Origin: Cyanobacteria bacterium OH_SFB_17 | GTDB taxonomy: Bacteria > Cyanobacteriota > Vampirovibrionia > Gastranaerophilales > Gastranaerophilaceae | NCBI GenBank assembly: GCA_023395735.1 | Contig: JAEWYI010000003.1 | Location: forward strand, 1 to 20,069 | DNA: 20,069 nt | Direction of reading: 5' to 3' | Part shown: positions 7,861-15,635 of the stretch, piece by piece | How the letters are laid out: every line of letters begins with the position of its first letter | Position numbering within the stretch: position 1 is the first letter of the stretch | Translations under genes and position numbers: made by a program | Notes under the pieces: model-generated | The model's database searches: none | What the model was told of the DNA's origin: nothing | What the model saw: only the letters and a program-made list of their open reading frames with translations

Positions 7861-8511
7861 TATTATGTGGAAAAGTTCTTTTTGCCAGTCATCAATTTTT
7901 TCGATATAAAATTCTGCGCCCTTCATTTTGCACAATTGCTTGTGTTCTTTTTTAGCGGATGCTGACATAACCCCAATTTTAACAGCTGCCTGCTTATTTA
8001 CAGCTGTCTTTTTTAATTCTTCAAGAAGTATAAAACCTTCTCTTTCCGTTGGAATAAACAAATCCATCACAACAAGATCAAAGTTTTGTTTTTTAAACTT
8101 TTCAATCGCATCATAGATTTCTTTTGATGTTACAACGTCAAATCCAGATGTTTTAAAAACAACAGCAAGTTGATAAGTAATAACGCCCAAATCATCTATA
8201 ATCAAAATTGATTTTTTAGGTAGATTAAACTGGTCTTCGTCTCCAAAACCTGAACCGGAAGATTGAAAAGAAAAATCATCCGAAAACATAGCAGACTGCG
8301 GTGAAGACGGCTGTTTTTTTGCAACTTGAGCGCCCTGTTTGCTTTCTTTTAGCTCAACCTTTAGCTCGGAAATTGTTTCTTCAATTTCATCCAATTGTTT
8401 TCTTAACATTAAAAGCGTGATTTCTTGCCCGTCAGGAATAATTCTTTCAGTTAGAGCGAAAAATTTATTTAAAAACTGCTCATCTAAATCAACATTAACT
8501 TTATCAACCAT
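7846..8511 (-). CDS. Response regulator with N-terminal coiled-coil extension and C-terminal receiver domain
   Basis: 221 residues. The C-terminal half (about 100-221) is a CheY-like receiver. Acidic pair D106-D107 is in ILIIDD, phospho-acceptor D150 in VVMDLFIP, the switch Ser is in VMSAS (about 183) and the conserved Lys is K205 in YIEKID. The N-terminal part (1-60) has helix and coiled-coil character (LRKQLDEIEETISELKVELK). A Ser/Gln/Gly-rich low-complexity linker (about 60-97) joins them. There is no DNA-binding output domain, so it probably acts through protein contacts, with the N-terminal segment as partner-binding or dimerising part. No histidine kinase is adjacent. The ATG at 8511 follows TGGAG with 7-base spacing. 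The true partner is unknown. Confidence 0.85.
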   Translation of the reverse strand: MVDKVNVDLDEQFLNKFFALTERIIPDGQEITLLMLRKQLDEIEETISELKVELKESKQGAQVAKKQPSSPQSAMFSDDFSFQSSGSGFGDEDQFNLPKKSILIIDDLGVITYQLAVVFKTSGFDVVTSKEIYDAIEKFKKQNFDLVVMDLFIPTEREGFILLEELKKTAVNKQAAVKIGVMSASAKKEHKQLCKMKGAEFYIEKIDDWQKELFHIIKELK

Positions 8512-8650
8512 TATTAAACTCCATTTATTTTATCGATATAAATCATAATATAATAAAAGAATAGTATTTAAACCTATATTTGTAGTATTTATCCTTGAAT
8601 ATTACAAATATCTTTACATAAGAGGGTTTTAGGGTTTAAAAAAAATTGTG

Positions 8651-8668
8651 TTTGAATTAACATTCAAA
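8651..8668. repeat. Short perfect inverted repeat in the leader of the activase-related gene
   Basis: TTTGAAT, 4-base gap, ATTCAAA, ending 18 bases before the ATG at 8687 and just ahead of the Shine-Dalgarno sequence (AAGGAAG). It could be an operator half-site pair or a small RNA hairpin. In AT-rich DNA such a palindrome can occur by chance. Confidence 0.35.
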
Positions 8669-8686
8669 TAGAAAAGGAAGAAATAT

Positions 8687-9748
8687 ATGAAAATTGGAAT
8701 CCCTAGAGCAATGTCTTTTTATCAAAATTACCCCTTTTGGTATGGTTTTTTTACTGCATTAGGCATTGAAATAGTTTTATCAGACAAAACGACAAAAAAA
8801 ACGTTGGCAAATGGCTCAGCACTTGTTGTAACAGAAACTTGCTTACCTGTAAAAGTTTTTGTAGGACATGTTATCAACTTGCTGGACAAAGGAGTTGACA
8901 AAATTCTTGTTCCGTCAATTCAATCAATTGCTCCAAAAATTTATAACTGCTCAAAAATAAGAGGTTTGCCTGACTTGATTAGAAACGTTGTAAAACGTGA
9001 TTTTACAATGATTGAACCTACTTTTGATAAATCAGAAAAAAATCAGGGACTTTATGAATTTTTAAAAGAAACAGTTGCCCCTTTTGGAATAACTGACGAG
9101 AAATTAATTAAACAAGCTTCAAAAGCCGGCTGGAAAGTTCACAACAATTTTAATGTAATGACAAAATCCGGCATGGATTATAAACAAGCGCTCAATTATG
9201 CACTACAAGGAAAAGTTTTTATCACAAAAGATGACAAGGAATATCCTATCTCAATTGCGCTTGTCTCTCACGGATACAACATCTATGACGACAGAACATC
9301 AATGAAAATTTTTGACAAACTAAAAGGAATGGATGTAAAAGTTTACAGCTCGCTTCAACTTTCCTCTGAGCAAATGGATGAAGGCATAAACGCACTGGGT
9401 CAGTCGATTTATTGGGCGAATGAGCATGAAATGACAGGAACTGCGGGCCATTATCTTAAAGACAACAAAATTGACGGCGTCATAACGCTTACTGCATTTG
9501 GATGCGGGCCTGATTCATTGATGATTGAAAGAATCACCAGAAAATCAAAACAATTTAACAAACCTCTTTTAAATCTAACAATCGACGAACATACCGGGGA
9601 AGCTGGTTTTATAACAAGACTGGAAGCTTTTGTTGATATGCTTTACAGAAAGAAAAGAGCTAAAATTTTGACAAAAATCAATATGCCTGAATCAGAATAT
9701 GTGCCAAATACAAATTACATTCAGACCGAAAATGACATAAAAAAATAG
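8687..9748 (+). CDS. Acyl-CoA dehydratase activase-related protein (COG3580 / DUF2229 type)
   Basis: 353 residues. The start KIGIPRAMSFYQNYPFWYGF, the ETCLPVK cysteine (C52), YNCSK (C88), FGCGPDS (C273) and DEHTGEAG (300-307) followed by TRLEAF are the hallmarks of the family associated with 2-hydroxyglutaryl-CoA dehydratase activators. Known relatives are often fused to, or next to, the ASKHA-type ATPase activator and a COG3581 partner. The conserved cysteines suggest an iron-sulfur cluster or metal site (inference). Here it stands alone: no ATPase domain, no COG3581 partner and no dehydratase gene is adjacent. The role is therefore open. ATG 8687 has AAGGAAG upstream, and a strong hairpin follows at 9772-9812. 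Confidence 0.82.
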   Translation: MKIGIPRAMSFYQNYPFWYGFFTALGIEIVLSDKTTKKTLANGSALVVTETCLPVKVFVGHVINLLDKGVDKILVPSIQSIAPKIYNCSKIRGLPDLIRNVVKRDFTMIEPTFDKSEKNQGLYEFLKETVAPFGITDEKLIKQASKAGWKVHNNFNVMTKSGMDYKQALNYALQGKVFITKDDKEYPISIALVSHGYNIYDDRTSMKIFDKLKGMDVKVYSSLQLSSEQMDEGINALGQSIYWANEHEMTGTAGHYLKDNKIDGVITLTAFGCGPDSLMIERITRKSKQFNKPLLNLTIDEHTGEAGFITRLEAFVDMLYRKKRAKILTKINMPESEYVPNTNYIQTENDIKK

Positions 9749-9771
9749 TTAATTAACTTTGAAAATAAACA

Positions 9772-9812
9772 AAAAAGGGTTTACATTTTTTAATATAATG
9801 TAAGCCCTTTTT
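9772..9812 (+). terminator. Rho-independent terminator after the activase-related gene
   Basis: AAAAAGGGTTTACATT (9772-9787) pairs with AATGTAAGCCCTTTTT (9797-9812); the one T/G position is a wobble. Loop of 9 bases, ending in a T-run. It is 23 bases after the stop at 9748. Confidence 0.85.
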
Positions 9813-9876
9813 ACATAAATAGTAAATTTTTAATTATTTTTCTACTTTATTAAAATATAAAACTTGTGGAGGTAAT

Positions 9877-10320
9877 GTGATTAGACTTAATTCCAGTATG
9901 GTTTCTAAAATTCCAATTATGAGGCAAAAAGCTATCACGAATTGTCTTAGTCTGCACTCGAGTGGTATTTCGGTTGAATCCCAAATTCAAGCCTACAAAA
10001 ACCACCTAATGTCACACGACCTAAATCCAACAATAGCAATGTTGTTGGAAAGTAAATATTTAAAATTTCTAAAAAAACAAGGAAAAAAAACAAAAAAAAT
10101 TATTGAAAATAATCCGGAAATTAAAAAAATCAAAAAAAATATAGAAAACAATCTAAAACGTATTTATCCAAAAACTAATCAAATTAGAAAATATATTGCA
10201 AATTCAGGCAGAGTAAAACTGGAAAACACAAAAGAATCAAAAACTTACAACCTTTTTGACAAGGCAATAATTTATATTCAAAGCTTGTCTGCTAAAATGT
10301 CTTCGATTGGACAACCATAA
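9877..10320 (+). CDS. Lys-rich small protein of unknown function
   Basis: 147 residues; I do not recognise a family. The start is GTG at 9877, four bases after a perfect GGAGG (9868-9872). The ATG at 9875 runs straight into TGA, and the in-frame ATG at 9898 is too far from the binding site. The protein is very basic, with a Lys/Asn/Ile-rich centre (about residues 60-105: KFLKKQGKKTKKIIENN, KKIKKNIENNLKRIYPK), and is predicted to be helical. It has no signal peptide or transmembrane segment. The charge would suit nucleic-acid or ribosome binding, but that is speculation. It is a single gene between a terminator and the convergent glycosyltransferase. The good binding site and uninterrupted frame support it being real. 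Confidence 0.6.
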   Translation: MIRLNSSMVSKIPIMRQKAITNCLSLHSSGISVESQIQAYKNHLMSHDLNPTIAMLLESKYLKFLKKQGKKTKKIIENNPEIKKIKKNIENNLKRIYPKTNQIRKYIANSGRVKLENTKESKTYNLFDKAIIYIQSLSAKMSSIGQP

Positions 10321-10331
10321 ACTAAATTCAA

Positions 10332-11111
10332 TTAATAAATCAAATTATTGTTTTTTTCTTTGAACTCTTTTTCGTATAATTTTGCCCATTGAATAAATTT
10401 GTAATAAGCTTGCATCTTGGCAAAAATAAGCCCATGCACGCCATCAAAAATTCCGCCTTTTAATATATAAAATTTGAAAAATTCATAACAAGGTCGAGTA
10501 GCTAATTTGAAAAGAGAGAATTTTTTCCCTTTTTCTGTAAATCTTTTAAGTTCAAAATCTGTATATCTGTCAATTTTTTCGTTGAAAGAACTAATTGACG
10601 GCATATGATAGTGAACTATATGCAAATTCTTTCCCTTAATCCAAAAATCTTCACCCTCGTGAGTAATCGGCATCTGATGAATGGCATCAGTATATGTACA
10701 AATTCCTTTTTTCCAGAATCTTTTGCAACCTTCTTGATACCAAGAGCGCAGAATCTTACCGCACATCGCTGTTTCTCTGGAGATATTGCAAGCGTAATGA
10801 TTTTCTTTTGGATTATTAGCGTAATTTCTTAAATATTGCCAAAGTTCAGGTGTAACTATTTCATCAGCATCAAGAACCAAAATCCAATCCCCTGTAGCCT
10901 GCTCCATTGCCCAATTTCTTGCAGGTTCAACAATTCCTGTTCTTTCGTGATAAACAATTTTGCATCCAAATTTTTCAGCAATTTCGATTGTTCTGTCTTC
11001 GGAATACATATCACAGATGACTATTTCATCTGCATCTTTAACGCTTTCTAAACATTTTTCAAGCAATCTGTCTGCATTTAAAGTATTTATAACAACCGAA
11101 ATCTTTTTCAC
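10332..11111 (-). CDS. Family 2 glycosyltransferase (GT-A fold)
   Basis: 259 residues from a GTG at 11111. N-terminal KKISVVINTLNADRLLEKCL, then DEIVICDMYSEDRT, GIVEPARNWAMEQATGDWIL and the metal/nucleotide-sugar motif LDADE (80-84). This is the pattern of small GT2 enzymes related to WaaE/KdtX-like LPS glycosyltransferases. It probably adds a sugar to a surface glycan at the inner face of the membrane; donor and acceptor are unknown. The start was chosen because GGGAG (11120-11124) lies 8 bases before the GTG and gives the canonical N-terminus. An in-frame ATG at 11126 and a TTG at 11138 have no binding site. It follows the fucosyltransferase gene on the same strand, probably in one transcript. 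Confidence 0.88.
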   Translation of the reverse strand: MKKISVVINTLNADRLLEKCLESVKDADEIVICDMYSEDRTIEIAEKFGCKIVYHERTGIVEPARNWAMEQATGDWILVLDADEIVTPELWQYLRNYANNPKENHYACNISRETAMCGKILRSWYQEGCKRFWKKGICTYTDAIHQMPITHEGEDFWIKGKNLHIVHYHMPSISSFNEKIDRYTDFELKRFTEKGKKFSLFKLATRPCYEFFKFYILKGGIFDGVHGLIFAKMQAYYKFIQWAKLYEKEFKEKNNNLIY

Positions 11112-11170
11112 TTTTTCATCTCCCATTTTTGAAAACAATTATAGCAAGAACAAATGATTTTGTCTAAAAT

Positions 11171-12070
11171 CTAATTCTCTAACTTTACCCACTCCGGTGG
11201 AATTATATCCGTTTGTATCACATCAGGATCATTAAACCATCTTGTAGGAGCAACAACAATTTTATCAGGATTTGGATTAAGCCAAGCTCCCCACCATGAA
11301 AAAGAACTGTTTGCGATAATATTATGAGAACAAAGACTCATCAATCGCATATCCTCATAGCTTTTTTCACCATTGTTTCCTTCCACATAAACGCACTCGT
11401 GAGGGAATCTTAAATTCTTTTTAACCCATTCGATATCATCAGAAAATATGAACAATGTCGGATCTGGATGTCTTTCTGCAATATAATCCACTGCTCTTTT
11501 GTAATAGCTTAAAGAACATTGTGCATACTGGTCTTGGTATCTTTTCTTTGCTACGTAGTCCCCTCTTCTTATATGCAAAGAAACTGCATTGCAACGATTT
11601 ATATGAGCAATAATTTTTGCAGAATTTTCCGTTGGATAAACTGCAAATTTGAAATCTTCTCTGATTTTATCTGCTATGCTCCTGAAATATCTTTCGCTTT
11701 GAAAAAAACCGCTTATATAAGAATTTGAACCTATTTTATGAACTCCGGAATCATAATTAAATGACTGTTCTTCATAATATCTTATTCCAAAAACCCTAAC
11801 GCCTTGAAGGATTTTTCGAAACGCCCATATAATCTCAAGCTTCATTTTTGTAATTTCACCTTTTACAAAATCAGGCTTAACCTTGAATATATCGAGCTGA
11901 TAAGGACGCGAATATCTTTTTGCAAAATAAGACATATCCAAAAAGACGTCTACATCCAAAATTTCTTTGAAGGTTCTTGCCATTGCCCACTGAAACATCT
12001 GATTTCCCAAACCACCGTTTACCTTCAAATACAAAAAGCCTTTACCTTTGTTTTGGTTATAATTTGCCAT
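11171..12070 (-). CDS. Alpha-1,2-fucosyltransferase (GT11)
   Basis: 299 residues. Conserved motifs in order are GGLGNQMFQ (19-27), the donor-binding HIRRGDYV (166-173), LFIFSDDIEWV (206-216) and NSSFSWWGAWLN (254-265). GT11 enzymes transfer fucose from GDP-fucose to the 2-position of galactose, making H-type structures on O-antigen or capsule glycans. Acceptor choice cannot be read from sequence. GDP-fucose synthesis genes are not in this window. The start ATG 12070 has GAAAGGT upstream and lies 22 bases after rsfS. With the next gene it forms a two-gene glycan module at the end of a housekeeping operon. Confidence 0.92.
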   Translation of the reverse strand: MANYNQNKGKGFLYLKVNGGLGNQMFQWAMARTFKEILDVDVFLDMSYFAKRYSRPYQLDIFKVKPDFVKGEITKMKLEIIWAFRKILQGVRVFGIRYYEEQSFNYDSGVHKIGSNSYISGFFQSERYFRSIADKIREDFKFAVYPTENSAKIIAHINRCNAVSLHIRRGDYVAKKRYQDQYAQCSLSYYKRAVDYIAERHPDPTLFIFSDDIEWVKKNLRFPHECVYVEGNNGEKSYEDMRLMSLCSHNIIANSSFSWWGAWLNPNPDKIVVAPTRWFNDPDVIQTDIIPPEWVKLEN

Positions 12071-12092
12071 TACAAATACCTTTCAAAATTAA

Positions 12093-12488
12093 TTAAATTG
12101 TATATTTGGAATATTCTTCAGAATCTTTCATCCATTTAGCCTGATCAACCTTGAATGCGTGATTCCAGAATTTTTCAATGGCGTAAGTTTCTCTCTCTTC
12201 TCTGTGCAAAATATGCACAACAACATCGCCATAATCAACCAAATTCCATCGATTTTTAACATCAGCTTCTATATTGTTAGGCAATCTTTCGAAAAGCTCT
12301 TTGATTTTTTCTCTGACGTGTGAAGTCAAAGCTCTAACCTGAGTCGAAGTATCTCCTGAACATATCACAAAATAATCAGCTAATACTGACACATTGCTGA
12401 TATTTAAAATTGTTATATCTTTACCTAAATTATCGTCTATTACTCTAGCAACTACACTTGCCAGTTTCTCTGAAGTTAAATTTTCCAT
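12093..12488 (-). CDS. rsfS: Ribosomal silencing factor RsfS
   Basis: 131 residues, normal length for the RsfS/Iojap/DUF143 family. Signatures are DYFVICSGDTSTQVRAL (about 37-53) and WNLVDYGDVVVHILHREERETY, followed by a Trp-containing tail. RsfS binds ribosomal protein L14 (uL14) on the 50S subunit and blocks joining with 30S, reducing translation in stationary phase or starvation. The ATG at 12488 is 2 bases after the rpiB stop and has AAGGAT inside the end of rpiB, so the two genes are coupled. In many bacteria rsfS sits with nadD; here it sits with rpiB. Confidence 0.95.
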   Translation of the reverse strand: MENLTSEKLASVVARVIDDNLGKDITILNISNVSVLADYFVICSGDTSTQVRALTSHVREKIKELFERLPNNIEADVKNRWNLVDYGDVVVHILHREERETYAIEKFWNHAFKVDQAKWMKDSEEYSKYTI

Positions 12489-12490
12489 TG

Positions 12491-12928
12491 TTATCCTTCT
12501 ATATTCTCAACTCTTCTTTTGTGTCGTCCGCCCTCAAATTCACTGTCTAACCAAACATTTACCATTTGCAAGGCTAAATCCATATCCAGCTGCCTTTGCC
12601 CTAAGCATAAAATATTTGAATTATTATGGGTTCTTGCTGATGTTGCAGTCTCTAAATTCCAGCACAAAGCGGCTCTGATTCCTTTAATTTTATTTGCAAC
12701 GATAGACATTCCAATCCCTGAGCCACAAACTAATATGCCTCTTGTGAAAGAACCGTCAGAAACAGCTTCTGCAACCAGCTTTCCGTATATCGGATAGTCA
12801 CAAGATTCCGAATTATGACAGCCAAAATCCTCAAATGGAATTCCACGCTTATCTAATAATTTTTTTATAGCTTCCTTCAGTTCATACCCGCCGTGATCGG
12901 CGCCCAAAGCAATTTTCATATCTCTCAT
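12491..12928 (-). CDS. rpiB: Ribose-5-phosphate isomerase B
   Basis: 145 residues. Interconverts ribose 5-phosphate and ribulose 5-phosphate in the non-oxidative pentose phosphate pathway. Motifs are KIALGADHGGYELKE at the N-terminus, DYPIYG, GILVCGSGIGMSI with the catalytic cysteine, and ARTHNNSNILCLG. The family also includes galactose-6-phosphate isomerase LacA/LacB, but there is no lactose/tagatose gene around and the motifs fit RpiB. There are two possible starts: ATG 12928 (MRDMKIALG) and ATG 12919 (MKIALG). Neither has a good Shine-Dalgarno sequence; the -10 hexamer at 12935-12940 places the transcript start about at 12928. First gene of the rpiB-rsfS-GT11-GT2 unit, divergent from lepA. 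Confidence 0.95.
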   Translation of the reverse strand: MRDMKIALGADHGGYELKEAIKKLLDKRGIPFEDFGCHNSESCDYPIYGKLVAEAVSDGSFTRGILVCGSGIGMSIVANKIKGIRAALCWNLETATSARTHNNSNILCLGQRQLDMDLALQMVNVWLDSEFEGGRHKRRVENIEG

Positions 12929-12934
12929 ACACTA

Positions 12935-12964
12935 ATTATAACCTTTTTGAGCTAATTTTTGCAA
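12935..12964 (-). promoter_or_regulatory. Putative rpiB operon promoter, leaderless type
   Basis: On the minus strand: TTGCAA (12964-12959), 18-base spacer, perfect TATAAT (12940-12935), then 6 bases to the ATG at 12928. The expected transcription start falls at or next to the start codon. Confidence 0.55.
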
Positions 12965-13012
12965 ATTTTTGTACACATTGTTACATTAATACTAATTTCA
13001 GCTGGTTTAATG

Positions 13013-13018
13013 TATAAT
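13013..13018 (+). promoter_or_regulatory. Putative -10 element of lepA, leaderless type
   Basis: Perfect TATAAT ends exactly 7 bases before the lepA ATG (13026), so the transcript should begin at or next to the A of the ATG. There is no Shine-Dalgarno sequence in the gap. A -35 hexamer is not evident. Confidence 0.5.
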
Positions 13019-13025
13019 AGAAAAT

Positions 13026-14825
13026 ATGAAACATAGAGAGAATGTACGGAATTTTTGTATAATAGCACACATTGACCACGGAAAATCAACACTCGCTGAT
13101 AGATTGTTGGAATTTACCGGTACTATTGCCAAACGTGATATGCAAGACCAATTGCTAGACACGATGGATATTGAACGCGAACGCGGAATTACAATCAAGC
13201 TTAATGCTGCCAGAATGAATTACAAAGCAAAAAACGGTAAGGAATATGAGCTCAATTTGATTGACACTCCCGGACACGTTGATTTTTCCTATGAAGTTTC
13301 ACGCTCACTTGCAGCTTGTGAAGGCGCTCTTTTGATTGTAGATGCGACTCAAGGGGTCGAAGCCCAAACACTTGCAAATGTTTATCTTGCAATTGAACAA
13401 AATCTTGAAATTATTCCTGTAATAAATAAAATAGACCTCCCATCTGCAGATGTTGAAAGGGTGAAAAACGAAATAGAAGAGATTTTAGGCATAGATGCCA
13501 GTATGGCAATTCCAGTCAGCGCAAAAGCAGGAATCGGTATTGAAGACGTGTTGGAAACAGTTGTTGAATTTGTTCCGCCACCTGCAGACACGACTGAAAA
13601 ACCTCTTAGGGCGCTTGTTTTTGACAGTGCTTATGATCAATATCTTGGAACTCTTTGCTTTTTCAAAATAATGGATGGAAAATTAAAACTTGGCGATAAC
13701 GTTAAATTTATGGCATCAGGTAAAAAATATGAGGTCGTTGAATTAGGCTACTTAACGCCAAATAGAGTTCAGGTAAATGAACTTCGCTGCGGAGATGTAG
13801 GATATTTTGCAGGTTCAATAAAAGAATTAACAAGATTTGTCGGTGATACAATAACGCTTAGCGAAAATCCTGCAAAAGAACCTCTTGCAGGATATAAAGA
13901 AGCACTTCCTATGGTATTTTCGGGTCTTTATCCTGTCGATAACGACGAATATCAAGATTTGAAAGAAGCACTGGAAAAGTTAAAACTAAACGACAGCAGT
14001 ATTACATTTGAACCCGAAACGTCGAGCGCACTTGGTTTTGGCTTCCGCTGCGGATTTTTAGGCATGCTTCACATGGAAATTGCACAAGAAAGACTTGAGA
14101 GAGAATACAACATCTCTCTGGTCACCACCGCACCTTCTGTTGTTTATAAAGTTCACAAAACAAACGGCGAAATAGTTGAAATCGATAACCCTGCAAATCT
14201 GCCGGGGCCGCAATACAGAGATTTTATTGAAGAGCCTTATGTAAAAGTTAACATAATCGCTCCAAACGATTATGTCGGTACTCTTATGGATTTGGCACAA
14301 TCAAAACGAGGTATTTTTATTAACATGTCTTATCTTGGAACAAGGGCGGATATTGAATATCATATACCTCTAAGTGAAGTCATTACTGATTTTTACGATC
14401 AGCTTAAATCAAGAACCAAAGGATACGCGAGCATGGACTATGAGTTTCTTGATTATAAGCGCTCAGAACTTGTTAAACTGGATGTTTTGCTAGCCAATGA
14501 AGTTGTAGATGCACTTTCTGTAATTTGTCATAATGACAACGCATTTTATATTGGGCAAAAATTAACAGCAAAATTAAAAGATATTATTCCTCGCCAACTG
14601 TTTGAAGTTCCAATTCAAGCAGCAATCGGCGGTAAAATTATTGCAAGAACAAATATAAAAGCAATGCGAAAAAACGTTCTTGACAAATGCTACGGCGGTG
14701 ACATCTCGAGAAAAAGAAAACTATTGGAAAAACAGAAAAAAGGTAAAAAACGTATGAAATCAGTAGGAAAAGTAGAAGTTCCGCAAGAAGCATTCATGGC
14801 CGTATTAAGCCTTAATGAAGAATAA
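13026..14825 (+). CDS. lepA: Elongation factor 4 (LepA), translational GTPase
   Basis: 599 residues, the usual length. GTPase motifs: AHIDHGKST (14-22, P-loop), the switch I region IERERGITIK, DTPGHVDF, and NKIDLP for guanine recognition. The typical LepA C-terminal part follows (FRCGFLGMLHMEI, then the basic tail GGDISRKRKLLEKQKKGKKR). EF4 acts on ribosomes, with reported roles in back-translocation and in 30S assembly or initiation. It is a single-gene unit, divergent from rpiB and closed by a perfect 19-bp hairpin. The ATG at 13026 is preceded by a -10 hexamer and no Shine-Dalgarno sequence. An internal later start would remove the P-loop, so this start is safe. Confidence 0.98.
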   Translation: MKHRENVRNFCIIAHIDHGKSTLADRLLEFTGTIAKRDMQDQLLDTMDIERERGITIKLNAARMNYKAKNGKEYELNLIDTPGHVDFSYEVSRSLAACEGALLIVDATQGVEAQTLANVYLAIEQNLEIIPVINKIDLPSADVERVKNEIEEILGIDASMAIPVSAKAGIGIEDVLETVVEFVPPPADTTEKPLRALVFDSAYDQYLGTLCFFKIMDGKLKLGDNVKFMASGKKYEVVELGYLTPNRVQVNELRCGDVGYFAGSIKELTRFVGDTITLSENPAKEPLAGYKEALPMVFSGLYPVDNDEYQDLKEALEKLKLNDSSITFEPETSSALGFGFRCGFLGMLHMEIAQERLEREYNISLVTTAPSVVYKVHKTNGEIVEIDNPANLPGPQYRDFIEEPYVKVNIIAPNDYVGTLMDLAQSKRGIFINMSYLGTRADIEYHIPLSEVITDFYDQLKSRTKGYASMDYEFLDYKRSELVKLDVLLANEVVDALSVICHNDNAFYIGQKLTAKLKDIIPRQLFEVPIQAAIGGKIIARTNIKAMRKNVLDKCYGGDISRKRKLLEKQKKGKKRMKSVGKVEVPQEAFMAVLSLNEE

Positions 14826-14833
14826 ATAAAATC

Positions 14834-14878
14834 AAAACTTAAGGGCTCTTTTCAGAATGAAAAGAGCCCTTAAGTTTT
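14834..14878 (+). terminator. Strong terminator hairpin after lepA
   Basis: Perfect 19-bp inverted repeat, arms 14834-14852 and 14860-14878, 7-base loop, core AAGGGCTCTTTT / AAAAGAGCCCTT, starting 9 bases after the lepA stop. The outer arms are A- and T-runs, so it can act in both directions. Confidence 0.9.
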
Positions 14879-14895
14879 AACTAAAAACATTATAA

Positions 14896-14939
14896 AAACA
14901 AAAAGAAGGATATTGAAAATCAACATCCTTCTTTTGTTT
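14896..14939 (-). terminator. Terminator hairpin after the prepilin gene
   Basis: Read on the minus strand, CAAACAAAAGAAGGAT pairs with ATCCTTCTTTTTGTTT (one bulged base) and runs into a T-rich tail. It lies about 20 bases after the prepilin stop (14959), back to back with the lepA terminator. Confidence 0.8.
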
Positions 14940-14958
14940 GAGAATTAACTACTATATA

Positions 14959-15558
14959 TTAGTTGTACATAATGTATCTAGCAGCGCTTCCATTTGGAGC
15001 AACTTGCTGATCACCAAATCTAACAGAGAATCTGTCGCCGACAATCAAGTTAGTAGTAGCACATGTACCACCATCAGTTGTTGCTGCAGCTGAATTAGAG
15101 CAGTTAGACAATCTGTTTGGTTTTTTAGCACCGTTAACGTCAACAATAGCAACACAGCCAGAAGAAAGTGTTGTAGAAACACAGCTTGCTGCTGCAGATG
15201 GGAATGAAAGAGTCATACCATCGTTGAAGTACAATGAATAATTTCCAGCTTCACTTGCAGAACCAGTATCTGCTCCTACTGTAGTTTTGATAACGTTCAT
15301 TCTTGAAGTGAACATGTTAAATACAGACCCGGAAACTCCTGAAGTACCTGTAGCTAACAAAGAAAAGTCTGTGTTGTCAAGCGCAACGTTCATAGAAATC
15401 GCTTGGTTTAAAGTTGAAACAACTTTTTTAAATCCTGTTTTGAACTCAGCTTGATTTGTCTGGTTCATCAATGTTGGAATAGTCATAGCAGCAACTACAC
15501 CGATAATACCCAATGTGATTAATACTTCTGCCAAAGTAAATCCGAATCTTTTTGCCAT
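14959..15558 (-). CDS. Type IV prepilin / pseudopilin-like protein
   Basis: 199 residues. Short basic leader MAKRFG, then FTLAEVLITLGIIGVVAAMT: cleavage is expected after G6, with Phe at mature +1 (N-methylated) and Glu at +5, followed by the hydrophobic assembly helix. The rest is a Ser/Thr/Ala-rich globular domain with several cysteines (for example SCVSTTLSSGC, SNCS, GTC) that could form disulfides. It may build a type IV pilus or a type II secretion-like pseudopilus; the assembly ATPase and prepilin peptidase are not in this window. The gene has its own promoter, a leader of about 70 bases with GAAAGG before the ATG, and its own terminator, so it is probably well expressed. The type of filament is not decided by the sequence. 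Confidence 0.9.
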   Translation of the reverse strand: MAKRFGFTLAEVLITLGIIGVVAAMTIPTLMNQTNQAEFKTGFKKVVSTLNQAISMNVALDNTDFSLLATGTSGVSGSVFNMFTSRMNVIKTTVGADTGSASEAGNYSLYFNDGMTLSFPSAAASCVSTTLSSGCVAIVDVNGAKKPNRLSNCSNSAAATTDGGTCATTNLIVGDRFSVRFGDQQVAPNGSAARYIMYN

Positions 15559-15635
15559 AATCTTTCTACCTTTCGCTTCGATAAATTTTATGTAAGTAAT
15601 ACATTAGTGTCTCTTCTCATATTAGACCTTCCAAG

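Noticed and set aside
9875..9880. ATG immediately followed by TGA before the GTG start of the Lys-rich protein gene, a possible start-stop regulatory frame
   Set aside because: The GGAGG is only 2 bases from this ATG, too close for initiation; it is probably a by-product of the GTG start context.
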